Shown piece after piece: positions 1 to 7,830 of a stretch of DNA of 14,002 nucleotides. The stretch comes from Campylobacterales bacterium. Lineage in GTDB: Bacteria; Campylobacterota; Campylobacteria; Campylobacterales; Hydrogenimonadaceae. Under the pieces are notes generated by a model. It saw only the letters and a list, made by a program, of their open reading frames with translations. It searched no databases and was not told the origin of the DNA. The DNA lies in contig JAMOMS010000097.1 of the NCBI GenBank assembly GCA_027067015.1, positions 1 through 14,002 of the forward strand. The letters run 5' to 3'. Every line of letters starts with the position of its first letter. Position 1 is the first letter of the stretch. The translations under genes were made by a program, and so were the position numbers.

Positions 1-1
1 C

Positions 2-388
2 TCTCTTTCCAAACACGTGGCGACCGTTTTGCCGGTGATGCTTTTGGCGCTGGCGCTGATTGCCCAGTTTGACGCGGCGGTGGCGGACGCGCAGGGGGGT
101 AGCGGGCTCATTGCGGAGTTGAGCAAAAAGCGGGTGAGCGAGAGCCTGGGGTACTGGCTGATCGCCCTGGGCGGGGTGGCTATTGTCTGGACTTCCAACG
201 TGTTTGAAGTCATCGTCTACGCCTCCAAAGCCTTTGCCCTCTACTATTTTCTTCAGACGATCGTGGCGGCGATCACGGCGATCACGTCTGCTGAGATTCC
301 CGGACGGATAAGCAAGTTTTTCTGGTTCACGCTGGCCGCTTCCGTGGCGTTGTCGGTGGTAATTTTTGGCATACCGGCCGGCGGGTGA
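2..388 (+). CDS. C-terminal part of an unidentified multi-pass membrane protein (5' truncated by window edge)
   Basis: The reading frame is open to the left edge of the window and ends at TGA 386-388, so this is the last ~128 codons of a longer gene. A GTG at 17 is a possible internal start, but nothing before it marks a true start. The peptide has about four hydrophobic segments: one near the left edge, two in the middle (around YWLIALGGVAIVW and ALYYFLQTIVAA), and one near the C-terminus (FWFTLAASVALSVVIF). A short polar stretch with SKKRVSES lies between the first and second. This fits the end of a transporter-like integral inner membrane protein. I do not recognise the family. It ends 67 bases before the next gene on the same strand and could be co-transcribed with it. 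Confidence 0.6.
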   Translation, partial: SLSKHVATVLPVMLLALALIAQFDAAVADAQGGSGLIAELSKKRVSESLGYWLIALGGVAIVWTSNVFEVIVYASKAFALYYFLQTIVAAITAITSAEIPGRISKFFWFTLAASVALSVVIFGIPAGG

Positions 389-455
389 TCCTCTCAAAGC
401 CGCTTTTAAGTGTACGCAACCAATAATAGATGTAAATGAAAAGGGAGGTGTTCCC

Positions 456-2255
456 ATGGGGCGGTGGATTGCCGTTTTGGCTTTATGGGGATGGCTGTTG
501 ACGGGTGCGTGGGGCAAAATTTCTCCCAAAACCCCCAGCGACGTATTTGCCTATGCGACGCTTCTTAAAAAGGAGGTGGCGTATTTAAGGAAAAAGTCGG
601 GCATTCAAGAGCCTTTTCCAAGCGTTCGGGTTCAGCGCAACAAACAGCCCCGGCACGTGATTCAAAAAGCGCTGGAGATTCTGGCTAAAATCAACCGCTA
701 TCGCATCAACCACCATATGGGGGCTATTGTGATTCCGCCCTATCCGCCCAGGGAGATCAAACCCCAAGACGTTTACGATATAGTCAAGCGCCTTGACGGG
801 GAGGTGAGGCTTTTGATAGACGATCCCGCCTTTACTTCCGGGTTGCGTAAGCGTCGTTTTGTGAACAAAACCCCCAGTGACGTCTATGAACTGCTCTGGT
901 CGATCTCTTTGGGCTTTGACGCGTTGCTCGGCATTAAAGGGTATACGCCGACCGATGTCTATGCCCTGAGTGAAAAGGTTGTGCAAATTTCAAGGTTTTT
1001 GCGCCATTCGCAAAACCTTTACGATACGGTGCCCAAACCGCCGAAGCGAGAGGGGCTCTACCCCAATCACGCCCTGTACGCTTCCATAGCTTTTTTGAAA
1101 AAGGTGGCCAAAGAGCAGAAAAAGCTCTGGATCGAGCCGGCTGATATCCCCAAAATACCTCGGCGTGTCATTACGCCGACGGAGGTTTACGACTCACTGC
1201 AATACAACATCGCCGAACTCCAACGCATCAAGTATCGCCTGGGGATAGAGCGCTATTTTGAGATTCCGCTTCCCAAAGAGAAAAAGAGTCCCTCCGATGT
1301 GGTGCAAAACCTTCGATACGCCGCCATGCTCTTACCCGACTTCTCCTTTTCCAAACCGCTGGTGCAATATCCTTCCGAATCGTTGCGTAAAACGCCGAAT
1401 CAGGTCTATGCGGTCACGGTGGAGATTTTGCAAAAACTTGAGCGATTAAGAACCTTGCGGGGTATCCATCTTTTACCCGCCAATCCACCCAAAATTTACG
1501 GTCTTAAACCGATTCACTCCTATCAAAAAGGGATTGAGGCGATCGAAAAGGCCCAGCGTCTGCGGGTGCGTATGGGGTTTTATCCCTCCCAAATTCCCGC
1601 CATGCCTTTTCGGGCCATTACGCCCAGCGAGGTGTATGAGCTGATTTTGCGTCTTGACGGGATTGTGACGCTTTTGCTTAAAAAAGCGGGCCAAAGGGAT
1701 GTCAAAGCCTTTATCTACCGTACACGTCATCCCGTCTATAGCGACAAAACGCCTTCGGATGTCTATTTTAATCTTTGGAAGATCTCGCTATTGCTCGATC
1801 TGCTTTCGGGTAGCGAATATACCCCCAACGAAACCTACGCGTTGGCCATGAAAATCTACAAAAAGACGATACTGCTTGCCGACCATTTTCCGGGTGAAGA
1901 CGTGGCGTTCCAAAGGGAGCAGGGGGTGCGAAACAAGCGTCCCAAGGATGTTTTTGAGCTGGCCAAACGCCTTAACCGCTTACTGCGTCGGCTCCAAAAA
2001 CGGGCCAACATGAAGGTGACGGTTATAGAAATTCCCGAAGAGAAAAACATTACCCCCAATACCGTTTACAACGCTTTGCGCCTGATTAACGCGTCGCTTA
2101 ATGAGGTGCTGATTCATCTGGGCATCGACGCGGAAGAGATAGAGTTAAGCCAGATTCGCGTCAAAGAGAAGACCCCCAGCGATGTTTATGCTGTTGTCAG
2201 CGATACTTTGCGTGTTATTAATACCATGATGGATGATAGCCGATATGGGCAATAG
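456..2255 (+). CDS. Secreted/periplasmic protein of 16 TPxDVY repeats, function unknown
   Basis: This is a 599-aa protein. The start is ATG 456, because GGGAGGTG at 443-450 precedes it at good spacing and a signal peptide follows at once (hydrophobic residues ~4-17, probable cleavage near A18-W-G20). The open frame back to 366 has neither. The rest of the chain is about 16 repeats with consensus [K/I/Y]TPxDVYxxLxxIxxxLxxLlxxxGI. The motif prolines are at residues 27, 65, 103, 140, 165, 203, 241, 279, 314, 352, 390, 433, 457, 496, 534 and 574. The usual period is 38 residues, with one short 24-25-residue step at the same place in each half. Each unit should form amphipathic helices after a Pro-capped turn, giving a helical-repeat solenoid; this is inference. 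There is no transmembrane segment and no catalytic motif. Its end overlaps the start of the histidine kinase gene, suggesting a signalling partner. I do not recognise the family. Confidence 0.8.
   Translation: MGRWIAVLALWGWLLTGAWGKISPKTPSDVFAYATLLKKEVAYLRKKSGIQEPFPSVRVQRNKQPRHVIQKALEILAKINRYRINHHMGAIVIPPYPPREIKPQDVYDIVKRLDGEVRLLIDDPAFTSGLRKRRFVNKTPSDVYELLWSISLGFDALLGIKGYTPTDVYALSEKVVQISRFLRHSQNLYDTVPKPPKREGLYPNHALYASIAFLKKVAKEQKKLWIEPADIPKIPRRVITPTEVYDSLQYNIAELQRIKYRLGIERYFEIPLPKEKKSPSDVVQNLRYAAMLLPDFSFSKPLVQYPSESLRKTPNQVYAVTVEILQKLERLRTLRGIHLLPANPPKIYGLKPIHSYQKGIEAIEKAQRLRVRMGFYPSQIPAMPFRAITPSEVYELILRLDGIVTLLLKKAGQRDVKAFIYRTRHPVYSDKTPSDVYFNLWKISLLLDLLSGSEYTPNETYALAMKIYKKTILLADHFPGEDVAFQREQGVRNKRPKDVFELAKRLNRLLRRLQKRANMKVTVIEIPEEKNITPNTVYNALRLINASLNEVLIHLGIDAEEIELSQIRVKEKTPSDVYAVVSDTLRVINTMMDDSRYGQ
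528..1388 (+). repeat. First half (repeats 1-8) of the duplicated repeat block in the TPxDVY protein
   Basis: Eight units of about 38 residues with motif prolines at residues 27, 65, 103, 140, 165, 203, 241 and 279. Characteristic landmarks are RLDGEV in repeat 3, KTPSDVYELLW in repeat 4, YTPTDVYAL in repeat 5 after a short 25-residue step, ITPTEVYDSL in repeat 7 and KSPSDV in repeat 8. Each has a counterpart in the second half. Repeats are recognised at protein level; the DNA has diverged. Confidence 0.75.
1389..2252 (+). repeat. Second half (repeats 9-16), internal duplication of repeats 1-8
   Basis: Motif prolines at residues 314, 352, 390, 433, 457, 496, 534 and 574 lie 287 to 295 residues after those of repeats 1-8. 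The matching landmarks recur in order: RLDGIV in repeat 11, KTPSDVYFNLW in repeat 12, YTPNETYAL in repeat 13 after a short 24-residue step, ITPNTVYNAL in repeat 15 and KTPSDVY in repeat 16. This indicates duplication of an eight-unit block rather than independent single-repeat expansion. Confidence 0.75.
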
Positions 2256-4299
2256 CAAGCGTTTGATCAAAGGTGGTGTCGCCCTAAAATTCGCGCTGGT
2301 AACCATGGCGGTGGCTGTGGTGGGCGTGAGTTTGATGGCATGGCTTTCGTTTAAGGAGGCGAACCGGATTTTTCGTAAACACAGTGCCGTGACCCTGGCT
2401 TCCGAGACCAAATTATACGCCCAAAGTGTCTCCAAGCGGATTGGCGCGCTCAAATATGACCTGACCATGCTGGCCTTGAGCGATGCGCTAAAAGGGTTTG
2501 CCCGCGCGGTACACGATCCGGACGGATATGATGAGAAGACCAATAAAACGGCGGCGCAGTTTAAGCAGGAAGTGGCCGACCTTTTTAAGGTGATGGTAGA
2601 GCAAAACCGTCCCTATTTTAAAATACGGGTGGTTGATGCGCGAAACGGGCGTGAACTGGTGCGGGTTGATCGATTTATAAACGATACCATTGCGGTGGCG
2701 CCCGATTCCAGGCTTCAAGATAGTCTAGTACAAAGTGATCTACGCGCCTGCCTGAAACTTGCGCGCGGACAGATCTACCTTTCGGACATAACGCTAAACA
2801 GGCAAAATGGAGAGATCGAGATGCCTTATCGTCCCGCTTTGCGGGCGGGTCAACTCCTTTTTTGGCACGGTCAACCGGGTTTGATCGTTATGATTGACGC
2901 CGATGTGCGACGCTTGTTCGATTTTGAGCGTTTTGGAAAAGAGAAGGGTTTGCGTACCTATCTGGCCGATGAGCGGGGATACTATATTTACAATCCGGCC
3001 GATCCGCTTAAAGAGTTTGGCTTTGAGTTTGGCCGCCCATTCCGAATTTTTGACGACTTTCCCCTTCGTCCTCTTTATCAATCTAACAAAGCGCGGATTG
3101 CCTGGTATGACAAGTATGAAAAACGGCTCTTTGAGGCTTTGAAGATTGCCTTGGACGCGCACCGATTCGTGGTGGTTCTCAAGCAGTCTGACAGCGCGAT
3201 TTTGCAAGAGCAGTCGCGAGAGTATATTTTTAAACTTGCCCTTTACGCCGGCGTCATTGTCTTTTTGATGGCGCTAGTGGCGGCGTTGACGGCGTGGCGT
3301 ATGACGCGGCCCATTGTCAAGCTCAGTCGATACGCCAGACAAATCGCCCATTCGCAGGGACGGGATAAGATCGGTATTTCCATTCGTACCGGGGATGAGA
3401 TTGAGGAGCTTGCCCGATCGGTTGAGGCGATGCTGGACGCGTTATTAAAATCCCGTGCCGAGATAGAGCGGTTTGCCCAGAGGCTGGAGGGTGAGGTCCA
3501 GAAAAAGACCGAGGATTTACAGCGTCTTAACAAAGAGTTGGAGCAAAAGGTTCGTGAGGGCATTGAGGAGCTTCGCAAAAAAGAGGAGGCGTTGATGCAA
3601 AGCGCCAAGCTGGCGGATATGGGAGAGATGATCGGCGCCATCGCCCACCAGTGGCGCCAGCCTCTTAACGCCTTGGCGCTCAATATTCAGATGTTGGAGG
3701 ATATGGCCGCGGCGGGTGAGTTAAACGAAGAGGCGATCGAGAGTTTCGTGGAAAAGAATATGAAGACCATCCGCTTCATGTCCAAAACCATCGATGATTT
3801 CCGCAACTTCTACCGGGAAGAGAAGGAGCGCAAGCGCTTTAGCCTCAAGCAGGCGGTTGAGGACACGCTGGCACTGCAACAGGCCCAGCTTGAAGCCAGA
3901 AAGATTGTGTTGGAGCCGCATTTGTTAGAGGTTGAGGTAGAAGGGTTTAGAAACGACGTGATGCAGGTGGTGTTAAACCTTCTCTCCAACGCCAGAGACG
4001 CCGTAACGCAACGTCTGCAGACAGAGGAGGGCTTTAAAGGCAAGATCCGTGTCGAGACCCTGCGCGAAGGAGATGAGGCGGTCATTCGCGTTGCCGACAA
4101 CGGCGGCGGTGTGCCCGAAGAGATTGTCAACCGTATTTTTGAGCCTTACTTTACCACCAAGGAGGAGGGCAAAGGCACGGGATTGGGTTTGCATATGGCC
4201 CGGCGGATCATTGAGGAGAAGTTGGGCGGCAGACTGCTCTTTCAAAACGGCCCGGAAGGGGCGATATTCGAGATTCGTTTAAAGGCGGCAGATGCGTGA
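2233..4299 (+). CDS. Membrane sensor histidine kinase with periplasmic dCache-like domain and HAMP
   Basis: This 688-aa protein would autophosphorylate on histidine and pass phosphate to a response regulator, most likely the one encoded next. Domains in order: TM1 ~16-40; a ~290-residue periplasmic sensor region with dCache-like features (YFKIRVVD, GRELVRVDR, YLSDITLN); TM2 ~335-357; HAMP ~357-410 (RPIVKLSRYARQI, GDEIEELARSVEAML); a charged coiled coil ~405-458; the HisKA H-box IAHQWRQPLN with phospho-acceptor H472; and a HATPase domain with N-box N586, DNGGGVP (D622) and KGTGLGL (~648). All catalytic boxes look intact. ATG 2233 overlaps the upstream gene by 23 bases. ATG 2245 is an alternative start; neither has a strong ribosome binding site, which fits translational coupling. 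The H-box wording is common in Campylobacterota kinases. The ligand cannot be read from sequence. Confidence 0.92.
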   Translation: MIADMGNSKRLIKGGVALKFALVTMAVAVVGVSLMAWLSFKEANRIFRKHSAVTLASETKLYAQSVSKRIGALKYDLTMLALSDALKGFARAVHDPDGYDEKTNKTAAQFKQEVADLFKVMVEQNRPYFKIRVVDARNGRELVRVDRFINDTIAVAPDSRLQDSLVQSDLRACLKLARGQIYLSDITLNRQNGEIEMPYRPALRAGQLLFWHGQPGLIVMIDADVRRLFDFERFGKEKGLRTYLADERGYYIYNPADPLKEFGFEFGRPFRIFDDFPLRPLYQSNKARIAWYDKYEKRLFEALKIALDAHRFVVVLKQSDSAILQEQSREYIFKLALYAGVIVFLMALVAALTAWRMTRPIVKLSRYARQIAHSQGRDKIGISIRTGDEIEELARSVEAMLDALLKSRAEIERFAQRLEGEVQKKTEDLQRLNKELEQKVREGIEELRKKEEALMQSAKLADMGEMIGAIAHQWRQPLNALALNIQMLEDMAAAGELNEEAIESFVEKNMKTIRFMSKTIDDFRNFYREEKERKRFSLKQAVEDTLALQQAQLEARKIVLEPHLLEVEVEGFRNDVMQVVLNLLSNARDAVTQRLQTEEGFKGKIRVETLREGDEAVIRVADNGGGVPEEIVNRIFEPYFTTKEEGKGTGLGLHMARRIIEEKLGGRLLFQNGPEGAIFEIRLKAADA

Positions 4300-5545
4300 G
4301 AAACCGAGTGAGAGTCTCAAAGAGATTGTCCTTTTATATGTAGAGGATGATGATGAGGTGCGTGAGGCGTTGGGCAATATCTTGCGTCGATATGTTAACC
4401 GTTTACTGCTGGCCTCCAACGGGAAAGAGGGGTTGGCACTCTTTTTAACGGAGCAACCCCATATCGTCATTAGCGATATTCGTATGCCGGTGATGGACGG
4501 TTTAACCATGGCCGGGCATATCAAGGAGGTTAAAAAGGAGACGGCGATACTTTTTACCACCGCTTTTGGAGAGAGCGAGTATCTTAAACGGGCCATCGAG
4601 ATGGGAGTGGAGGGGTATTTGATCAAACCCATCGACCGTAACCGTTTGATCGCCAAGCTCAACTATTTGGCCGACGCGTTGGTAAACGAACGGCGCAAAC
4701 AGACCTATCTGCGCCTTTTGGCCTCTATCTTTGACGCCCAGAAAGAGGCGGTGGCTTTAATGACACGGCGCGGCGACATTCTGCTTTCCAATGTGGCTTA
4801 TAAACGTCTCTGTTTAAAGATCGGGTGCGAGGATGATGCGCATTTTGCTTCGATGGCCGGCAAGTTTTCTCTCAAAGCCGAGTGCGCAAAAGCGGATGGG
4901 GAAGATTTGATCAAGTGGTTGAAAAAGTCGGAAGGGGAGACGGTCTGCCTGGATATTAACGGGGTACGGCAATTTTATGAACTCCATACCAGGGATGTGG
5001 ATGACCTGCTCTTTTTGGAGATGATTGACGTGTCGCGTTATCGGCAAAATGAACTGCGCTTGGAGCATGAGAGTATGGCTGACGCCCTGACGGGGCTTTA
5101 TAACCGTAAGATTTTGCCAAAGATCGTGATGGAGGCCGCCCAGAAACCGAAAGTGTGTTGTTTGCTATGTGATTTGGACCATTTTAAAGAGGTCAACGAT
5201 CTCTATGGGCACGCCAGAGGCGATGCGGTTTTAAAGGAGGTGGCGGCGCTGATACGCTCAAAGTTGCGACAAAACGACTATCTGCTGAGGTGGGGCGGAG
5301 AGGAGTTTTTGGCGGTGCTGGATGGGGATATTCGCGAGGCGATGAGTGTGGCGCAAAAACTTCGCCGAGCCGTTGAGGAGACGCAGATCGCTCAATTACC
5401 GGCGGGTAAAGTGACCGTGAGTATAGGGATTTGTTGCGCCAAAATCAAAGATTTGCCCGAGTTTGAGACCCTTTTTGAAAGAACCGATCAGGCACTCTAT
5501 AAAGCCAAACATTTGGGACGCAACCGGGTAGAGGGGTGCGCGTGA
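4292..5545 (+). CDS. Response regulator diguanylate cyclase (REC - PAS-like - GGDEF)
   Basis: This 417-aa cytoplasmic protein probably makes c-di-GMP from two GTP when phosphorylated by the upstream kinase. REC domain ~10-125: acidic pocket E18/D19/D20, phospho-acceptor D62 in SDIRMP, T89/T90, and K112 in IKPID. The middle region ~140-250 resembles a PAS fold (EAVALMTRRGDILLSN, then a strand ending LLFLEMIDVS), but the family call is tentative. GGDEF domain ~260-417: LTGLYNRK, CDLDHFKEVND, and the active-site loop GGEEF at 335-339. The RxxD inhibitory site RQND (326-329) lies exactly five residues before it, so product feedback inhibition is expected. There is no EAL domain. The gene overlaps the kinase by 8 bases and runs into the DedA gene, so the three are probably translated from one message. 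Confidence 0.92.
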   Translation: MREKPSESLKEIVLLYVEDDDEVREALGNILRRYVNRLLLASNGKEGLALFLTEQPHIVISDIRMPVMDGLTMAGHIKEVKKETAILFTTAFGESEYLKRAIEMGVEGYLIKPIDRNRLIAKLNYLADALVNERRKQTYLRLLASIFDAQKEAVALMTRRGDILLSNVAYKRLCLKIGCEDDAHFASMAGKFSLKAECAKADGEDLIKWLKKSEGETVCLDINGVRQFYELHTRDVDDLLFLEMIDVSRYRQNELRLEHESMADALTGLYNRKILPKIVMEAAQKPKVCCLLCDLDHFKEVNDLYGHARGDAVLKEVAALIRSKLRQNDYLLRWGGEEFLAVLDGDIREAMSVAQKLRRAVEETQIAQLPAGKVTVSIGICCAKIKDLPEFETLFERTDQALYKAKHLGRNRVEGCA

Positions 5546-6105
5546 ACGTATTGATGGATCATCTTTCTACTTATGGATATCTGATTTTGTTTCTCTACTC
5601 TCTTGGGGGCGGTTTTTTCGCCCTGGCGGGGGCGGGTGTGCTGGCCTCTATGGGAAAAATGGATCTGGGGTTGAGTATGGCGGTGGCGTTTGTCGCCAAT
5701 TTTTTGGGTGATCAGGCCCTACTTTTATTTACCCGCGCCAATCGGCATGAGGTACTGGGTTATCTGAAAAAGCACCGTCGCAAACTGGCCTACTCCCACC
5801 TGCTGATGAAAAAGTACGGCACCTGGGTGATCTTTTTGCAAAAGTATATTTACGGTGTCAAGACCTTGGTGCCTGTCGCCATCGGCCTGACCCGCTACGA
5901 CGCCTGGCGGTTTGGCGTATTGAACCTGCTATCCGCGGCGCTTTGGGCGCTGATAGTGGGCGTAACAGCGTTTTTGGGCGGCAAGAGCGTTATGCTCTTT
6001 TTGGCCTATGTCAAGACCCGTCCGTGGATCTTGCCGTTGACGGGTTTGGCGGTGTTGGCTGGGTTTGTTTGGCTCTTGCGGACAAAAGAGAAGCCAAAAA
6101 CGTGA
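5542..6105 (+). CDS. Divergent DedA/SNARE-associated family inner membrane protein
   Basis: A hydrophobic protein of about 187 aa with at least four membrane segments (YLILFLYSLGGGFFALAGAG, VAFVANFLGD, FGVLNLLSAALWALIVGVTAF, WILPLTGLAVLAGFVWLL). The layout of a re-entrant N-terminal segment, a GD motif (GDQALLL), then KKYGTWVIFLQKYI and a G-T/A-rich helix matches DedA (PF09335), whose members include undecaprenyl-phosphate or phospholipid flippases. The usual conserved Arg-Phe-x-Pro-x-x-Arg region reads KYIYGVK here, and the usual Pro/Glu motif near the N-terminus is not seen, so activity may differ. The chosen start is GTG 5542, five bases after GAGGGG. GTG 5536 and ATG 5554 are alternatives. 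The start overlaps the stop of the GGDEF gene, placing it last in the operon. Confidence 0.75.
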   Translation: MNVLMDHLSTYGYLILFLYSLGGGFFALAGAGVLASMGKMDLGLSMAVAFVANFLGDQALLLFTRANRHEVLGYLKKHRRKLAYSHLLMKKYGTWVIFLQKYIYGVKTLVPVAIGLTRYDAWRFGVLNLLSAALWALIVGVTAFLGGKSVMLFLAYVKTRPWILPLTGLAVLAGFVWLLRTKEKPKT

Positions 6106-6140
6106 ATAGATGCGTAAGTGTATGAAAAATCTTTCGGTTT

Positions 6141-6170
6141 TTGTTTCGTCAAAGATTAGAAGAGTAAAAT
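6141..6170 (+). promoter_or_regulatory. Candidate sigma-70 promoter for pckA
   Basis: TTGTTT at 6141-6146 and TAAAAT at 6165-6170 are separated by 18 bases, placing transcription start near 6177. The -35 match is poor and the -10 is good. This is the only convincing -10 in the 118-base gap between the DedA gene and pckA. Confidence 0.4.
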
Positions 6171-6179
6171 TACAGGAGA

Positions 6180-6196
6180 AAAGCCCGCCGGGCTTT
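6180..6196 (+). other. GC-rich hairpin in the pckA leader
   Basis: AAAGCCC at 6180-6186 and GGGCTTT at 6190-6196 form a perfect 7-bp stem with a 3-base loop GCC. Only three T follow on the plus strand before C, whereas the minus strand reads into four T, so it is not a clear plus-strand terminator. It lies 27 bases before the pckA start and just after the candidate transcription start. It could be a 5' stabilising hairpin or a weak terminator for the upstream operon. Confidence 0.45.
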
Positions 6197-6223
6197 CAAT
6201 CACCATAACACGGAAAAGGGACC

Positions 6224-7804
6224 ATGACACCTAAGGGACTCGACAAACTGGGACTGGAGAATATCGGGAAGGTTTTTTACAACCTTGATTATGACGAGGT
6301 GATCCGTCATACGTTGGAAAAAGGGGAGGCGACGCTGACCGAAAGCGGCGCGACGGCGGTGGATACCGGTGTCTTTACGGGCCGAAGCCCCAAAGACAAA
6401 TATTTTGTCAAGCAATCTCCCAGCCAGGAGCATATCGCCTGGGGAGAGATTAACCAGCCGATCTCCAAAGAGATCTATGAAGAGCTTCTTGATCTGGCCA
6501 AGGCGCAATTGAGCGGCAAAGATCTCTACGTTACCGATGTCTTTGTCGGCGCCAGCCCCGACAGCCGGCGCTCCATCCGGTTTGTCAGCGAGGTGGCCTG
6601 GCAGGCGCACTTTGTCAAAAATATGTTTATCCGCCCCACCGAGGAGGAGCTGGAAAATTTTGAGCCCGACTTTGTGCTCTACAACGCCTGCAAAGTAACC
6701 AACCGGAAGTGGAAAGAGCACGGTCTTCACTCGGATGTCTTTGTCGTCTTTAACATCGAGGAGAACACGGCGGTTATCGGCGGTACCTGGTATGGCGGCG
6801 AGATGAAAAAGGGCATCTTTACCATGATGAACTACTGGTTGCCGCTGGAGGGCAAGCTCTCCATGCACTGTTCGGCCAATATCGGTAAAGATGATGACGT
6901 GGCGCTCTTTTTCGGGCTTTCGGGTACCGGTAAAACCACCCTCTCCACCGACCCCAACCGCCGGCTTATCGGTGATGACGAGCACGGCTGGGACGATAAC
7001 GGGGTCTTCAACTTTGAAGGGGGTTGTTACGCCAAGGTGATCAATCTCGATCCCAAGAGCGAGCCCGAGATTTACGGCGCCATCAAAAAAGGGGCCCTGC
7101 TGGAGAACGTGGTCATAGACGAAAACGGCAAAGTGGACTACGCTGACGGCAGTAAAACCGAAAACACCCGGGTCAGCTACCCCATCGAGCACATTGAAAA
7201 CCACGAGTGTACCCTCATGGGCGGCCACCCCAAAAACATCATCTTCCTCTCCGCTGACGCCTTCGGCGTTTTGCCGCCGGTGAGCCGCTTGAGCAAAGAG
7301 CAGGCGATGTACTACTTCCTGAGCGGCTATACCGCCAAAGTGGCCGGTACCGAGCGGGGCATTACCGAGCCGGTGGCGACTTTCAGCGCCTGCTTCGGCG
7401 AAGCCTTTTTGCCCCTGCACCCCACCGTCTACGCCCAATTGCTTGGCAAAAAGATCGACGAGCACGGCGTGAATGTCTACCTGGTCAACACCGGGTGGAC
7501 CGGCGGCCCCTACGGCGTGGGACACCGCATGAGCATCAAGGATACCCGCGGGTGTATCAACGCCATCCTCAGTGGCGCCATCAACGAAAGCGAGTTTGAG
7601 ACCCTGCCCATCTTCAACCTTCAGATCCCCAAAACCCTGGAGGGTGTCAGCACCGAGGTGCTCAACCCCATGAATACCTGGGAGGACAAAGAAGCTTATA
7701 TGCAAAATCTTAAAAAGCTGGCGGGTATGTTTGTGGAAAACTTCCGCCGCTACGATGATGCGGGCAGTAACTTCGACTTCTCCGCGGCGGGCCCGCAACT
7801 TTAA
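6224..7804 (+). CDS. pckA: Phosphoenolpyruvate carboxykinase (ATP)
   Basis: This 526-aa enzyme, a normal length for the ATP-dependent family, catalyses oxaloacetate + ATP to phosphoenolpyruvate + CO2 + ADP in the cytoplasm. Visible family motifs: TGRSPKDKY near the N-terminus (~46); [12 protein letters not shown] before the kinase-1a loop; the P-loop GLSGTGKTT at 231-239 (K237 binds phosphate); the kinase-2 region GDDEHGWDD with metal-binding acidic residues; and RVSYPIEHI. All key residues appear present. Start ATG 6224 follows AAGGG at 6216-6220. In an autotroph using the reductive TCA cycle it would link oxaloacetate to hexose synthesis; that role is inferred from the phylum, not shown here. 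A candidate promoter and a leader hairpin lie just upstream. The opposite-strand open frame over this gene is a shadow. Confidence 0.97.
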   Translation: MTPKGLDKLGLENIGKVFYNLDYDEVIRHTLEKGEATLTESGATAVDTGVFTGRSPKDKYFVKQSPSQEHIAWGEINQPISKEIYEELLDLAKAQLSGKDLYVTDVFVGASPDSRRSIRFVSEVAWQAHFVKNMFIRPTEEELENFEPDFVLYNACKVTNRKWKEHGLHSDVFVVFNIEENTAVIGGTWYGGEMKKGIFTMMNYWLPLEGKLSMHCSANIGKDDDVALFFGLSGTGKTTLSTDPNRRLIGDDEHGWDDNGVFNFEGGCYAKVINLDPKSEPEIYGAIKKGALLENVVIDENGKVDYADGSKTENTRVSYPIEHIENHECTLMGGHPKNIIFLSADAFGVLPPVSRLSKEQAMYYFLSGYTAKVAGTERGITEPVATFSACFGEAFLPLHPTVYAQLLGKKIDEHGVNVYLVNTGWTGGPYGVGHRMSIKDTRGCINAILSGAINESEFETLPIFNLQIPKTLEGVSTEVLNPMNTWEDKEAYMQNLKKLAGMFVENFRRYDDAGSNFDFSAAGPQL

Positions 7805-7812
7805 TCTCCTCT

Positions 7813-7825
7813 CCCCCTTTGGGGG
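7813..7825 (+). other. Hairpin overlapping the ribosome binding site of the SDR gene
   Basis: CCCCC (7813-7817), TTT, GGGGG (7821-7825) form a 5-bp all-GC stem in the 26-base gap between pckA and the SDR gene. The G-run is also the best purine-rich ribosome binding element, five bases before ATG 7831. The hairpin would therefore hide it. It might alternatively slow transcription after pckA, but no T-run follows. Confidence 0.4.
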
Positions 7826-7830
7826 CTTTG

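Noticed and set aside
422..427. AATAAT as a -10 box for the repeat-protein operon
   Set aside because: No matching -35, and AT-rich hexamers are frequent. The operon could equally be read from the gene to the left.
366..455. Upstream extension of the repeat protein to a start at 366
   Set aside because: ATG 456 has GGGAGGTG at ideal spacing and is followed directly by a signal peptide. The extension overlaps the previous gene and would bury the signal peptide.
6128..6157. Inverted repeat AATCTTT / AAAGATT after the DedA gene as a terminator
   Set aside because: The arms are 7 bp, AT-rich and separated by 16 bases, and no T-run follows. Too weak to call.
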